A DNA stretch of 64,000 bases from Tomocerus qinae. Lineage: Eukaryota; Arthropoda; Collembola; Entomobryomorpha; Tomoceridae. Every line of letters begins with the position of its first letter. The first letter of the stretch is position 1. Below, piece by piece: positions 60,400 to 64,000 of the stretch. A program made the translations under genes and the position numbers. The stretch spans positions 29,004,201 to 29,068,200 of the forward strand of contig CM034548.1 in assembly GCA_020055645.1 (NCBI GenBank), in the 5' to 3' direction. The notes under the pieces were generated by a model. It had not been told where the DNA came from. It was given only the letters and a program-made list of their open reading frames with translations, and searched no databases.

Positions 60400-63300
60400 G
60401 ATCAAAAAATAATATAGCGACCCCATTGCTTCACCCATTGCTGCATAGCCGACAATGACAATACGACCCATAATTTCATGCTATACATGCTAATAACGTT
60501 TCATGCGTCCTGACCGGAGATTTCACCGGTGGTGAACTGAACTTGATGTAAAAATCCAATCATAGCATATATAACCACACAATACGCAGTATACAGGGTC
60601 TGCTTAGTAATATTTGTACCTACAATAAAAACGAACATAATCGTTTGTGGTTAAGAGTTAATCGGAAAACTCTGAAAAGGCTAATGAGGTTTATATATAT
60701 TTATGTATATATATGCCGTGTTCGAAAATTGACAGAAATTAAAAAAATTAATGGAATGTGTCTAGCCTGGACGAAACATTTTTTGCTCATGGACGACACC
60801 CATAAAATGACCTTATTGGGATCAGTACAAAAAGTATTACAACCAAAGGCTTTCAAGGTTTGATTCTGTACATACCAGGAAAATTGCATATTGCATGGTC
60901 AAAGTATGCATTAGAACTGGCAAGTCTGAATCTAAAGTGTGCATTTTCATATCTCACAAATACAATTTAATTTTTTTTTAAATGACGATAAAACTTTCTA
61001 AAAAACGGCTTCTAGAGTATAGCTAAAGGCAGTTTTTCCTGTTATTTGAGATTAATTATGGCTTTCCGGGTCACACTATAGTTTTAAATAACTGACGATG
61101 GAAAAACTCATTCATTTAACTCATTTGATGTTGGCTTAGCCACATTAAGGGTTTACGGCAGATTAACCCTCGTCCTTATTATCAGTGGCAAGTCGCTATG
61201 GCTATGCTATCACTAGTAGTTGTGCTAAATGGAATGAAAATGAAAGTGCTATGTATATGCTAGTTTGATGTGAGAATTATGTAATCTAATTCATTCTCTT
61301 CGCGACTCTCACCGAGTAATTTCATATTGAATAGGGAATAAGACTAACCTAAGGCCTCCATGGTATGAAACTTAGTCTACAGGTAGAGCTAACGTGCTGG
61401 CTGCGATTTTCACGGTTGAGGTACATTTAAAAAAGTAGAATTTTCTTAGTCTCAAATAATATTATATCATACAATTTATGATGTAAAAAAGTACGAAATA
61501 CTTTATTTATGGTATGTTAACTTGCGAGGGCGTGTAAATATTAATGGGGCTTTAAAATACCAGTAAAAGTGGAACGTCGGATTGTGGTTCGTAGAAATTC
61601 TTAAAGTTCATGTTTTCCATTAGGTCTCTCTTAAAGAACTAACGTTTATATTTTTCTCCAATTCAATTTTACTTGAATTGTTTTAATATTGGTTTGGTCA
61701 TTATTTTATCAACTCTTTGTATTCCATTGCTATATTATTATCATTCTTTGTAAAGCGCGTTTTCAGTTTTCAATAAATTATTACCGTTTACAAAACTACC
61801 CACTTGTTAAGCATTAGTTATAGTAAAACTTAATTAAAATGAAAAAGCATTTACTGGTTTTTCCGTATATAAAACCCAACCAGCTCTACCAGGCAATGCA
61901 AAACGTTTTAACTGTTTGACATAACTTTCAAAAGCGTCTTCGTGGATTAATATTTATGAACAATATACCCATATGCATGAATAATAAATAGTTAGAGAAC
62001 TAAGATAATTATTTTTCTGACTTTGTCTATGCCTATTCCATATTCGACCACTAAAAATATCTCATTTACTACCAAAAATAGTTATTAAATTACAAAGTGA
62101 TCTTTTAATAGTTCAGTACATGTTAATGGTTAAAATATATACTAATGTTAACTAGAGTAACGGAACTGCAGGACTTAGAGTAAATGGAGGTTCTGTTGAA
62201 ACAAGCTATAACCTAAAATGTAAATGGTTGTCTAAGCCCGGCCCTAAGCCAGACTTCGATGATGCAAAAGATGAACAATATTGTGCAACACTCAATGTGA
62301 GCAGATACCTAAATACATGCGTGTGCCGGATCAGGTTGGTTTTGTAGGAAGTTGATCTCTACATCCCCTCTCTGTACGCATCTGTTCGGGTACTTCTCGA
62401 CGGGAGAAATCTTTCCTCCTCCAGTGTCGGACTCTTGCACAGCCATCACTCATTTGTTGCGCGATTTTGCGGGCTCTTCACTCGGAAGATGTAATATGGA
62501 TCAGGCTTCCCTTGTGCAGCTCCCGCTTCATTTATCCGAATAACCGAATTTTACATAGAGACGGGTTGCGTTTTTTAAAAAATTTATCAACTTTAGTAAG
62601 ATATGAATAATTAGTAATGCTATAAAGCAATCTGCTATTTTTTCATGCGTTGTTTAATGCCAGTACAGATGAGAAATGGGGAATTTAGATGCAAATATAT
62701 AATGCAAATATATTTTCTATTCCGCAAAAATTCCGTTTTACCAAATAAATGATTAGTATTTGATCAAAAGAAGTAATTGACAGCTTGAAATTATTTATTG
62801 CGTTTTTATTATATACACATACATTAGAATCATAAAGTGAGCCTCTATAATTACTGAGCACTATTATTGATGAGATATTGTACAAAAGAGCCTTTTACAC
62901 TTTGCTTTAGTAATTAACACTTTAACCATGACTTTAACTTTCACCGCTAAGGTTATTTTATACAAATCCCAAAAATGCACTAATAATATTATTTACAATC
63001 ACTCAAATACAATAGAAATTATTATTTAAAAAATTCCAGAATAAATACTAGAAAATTGCAAAACATTAGCCTAGATCTTGCAGAGACAAAAAACTTTTTA
63101 GAAAATAGTTTGTCAACTAATTTGCACAATTTATGTTCATGAAGACGATTGAAGATCATTAAATAAACGTATATAACCACATCATTAGCATTAATATCAC
63201 TGGTAACGGGAGATGACACTTTGATAACAATATTAGATCACTTAATATGTTTATTTATTTCCTTGAGAATGTGGATTTATTACATTACCAGCAATTTCCA

Positions 63301-64000
63301 AAAACAATATTTCTAAAGATCTAAGCTTGGTCTGATTGGAGTTACATGTCTTAACTTAATTCTATATGGACGGTTATTAAATATTGCCTCAGGCTAAGAA
63401 TGAGTACATTTCAAGATGATCATAGTCTCGAAATATATAGAAAAAATTCAGAAGCATTCTCTTAGGGAGAGAAATAAGTTTCATTAGTACTAATCGATGT
63501 CTGAAGTATTGATGATTTTTTGTATAAAAGTTATAACTAAAAATCAAAATTGGGTCAAGGCTTGTCACAAATGAAAAACGCCGCACTGTAATATCAAATT
63601 CTATCCAGTAGAACTTACCTATTTTATTACTTATTGGAGGCCGGGTATTTTATTCGTGTACGTATTTTAAAATCCCAAAATTGCTTTAAATATTGCAGCG
63701 AAACGTATGCATTGCATCGGTTTGACATTCTTAATTATCCGCTATGTTTATTTAGTTCGAAGTACTTCCATTATGTGATGTAGTAGGTAACACCTTCACA
63801 ACGTAAACTTAAATACCTAGTGCCGATCAACTTTGAAACCGAATATTTTATAATTTTTAAACAAAAAACACAAAAATTTAACATTGGCTGCTAACAGGGA
63901 AATGTATAAAAATACGTCTATAAGAGATAAATTTAGAAATTTGCATATCATAGCTTACAGGTTTCAGTTAAACGACCATATACTTACAAAATTTGAAGGT
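60400..64000. other. Gene-free right end of the window
   Basis: No gene is supported. A GC-richer patch at 62350-62545 carries a 63-codon open frame (+) without recognised features and could be a remnant of a processed or mobile sequence. The rest is AT-rich DNA without clear repeats. Confidence 0.45.

Overview
The window is eukaryotic nuclear DNA, AT-rich, with short spliceosomal introns (GT...AG, often 60-700 bases) and many small DNA-transposon remnants. The gene set (an ERp29/Windbeutel-type ER protein, USP32, ARPC3, GPN3, BUD23, a C2H2 zinc-finger protein with N-terminal Cys-pair modules, and tRNA-Sec) and short TTAGG-like stretches suggest an arthropod, most likely a hexapod. The order cannot be fixed from the sequence.

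Layout. 1-1.9 kb is a degenerate CTAG-rich minisatellite, followed by a second tandem array, a hAT-type MITE and a large foldback element (3.9-4.4 kb). ARPC3 (5.2-6.5 kb, +), GPN3 (9.8-11.5 kb, +) and an ERp29/Windbeutel gene (14.9-18.4 kb, +) follow. 18.7-33.1 kb is accessory DNA: several MITEs with readable target-site duplications and, at 29.0-30.6 kb, a chain of seven tandem subarrays linked by one shared core. A 19- or 20-exon USP32 gene fills 33.2-41.0 kb (+); it has an open, phase-neutral cassette exon and an 84-base intron that is in frame and stop-free. A gene-poor stretch leads to a tRNA-Sec gene on the minus strand at 47.6 kb. A three-exon zinc-finger gene (49.8-53.95 kb, +) converges on BUD23 (54.7-56.1 kb, -). 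The last 8 kb holds inverted-repeat elements and no gene I can support.

The genes are unrelated housekeeping functions and not a cluster: actin nucleation (ARPC3), RNA polymerase assembly (GPN3), ER secretion (ERp29), deubiquitination (USP32), 18S rRNA methylation and ribosome biogenesis (BUD23), and selenocysteine decoding (tRNA-Sec). All protein models were spliced by eye; exon phases were checked by arithmetic and every model closes in frame. Family calls rest on remembered family features, not on a search. I found no convincing new multi-gene system. The most unusual signals are the chained satellite at 29-30.6 kb, the degenerated GPN motif in GPN3, the alternative-exon potential of USP32, the finger-plus-linker triplication in the zinc-finger protein, and the intact-looking tRNA-Sec.
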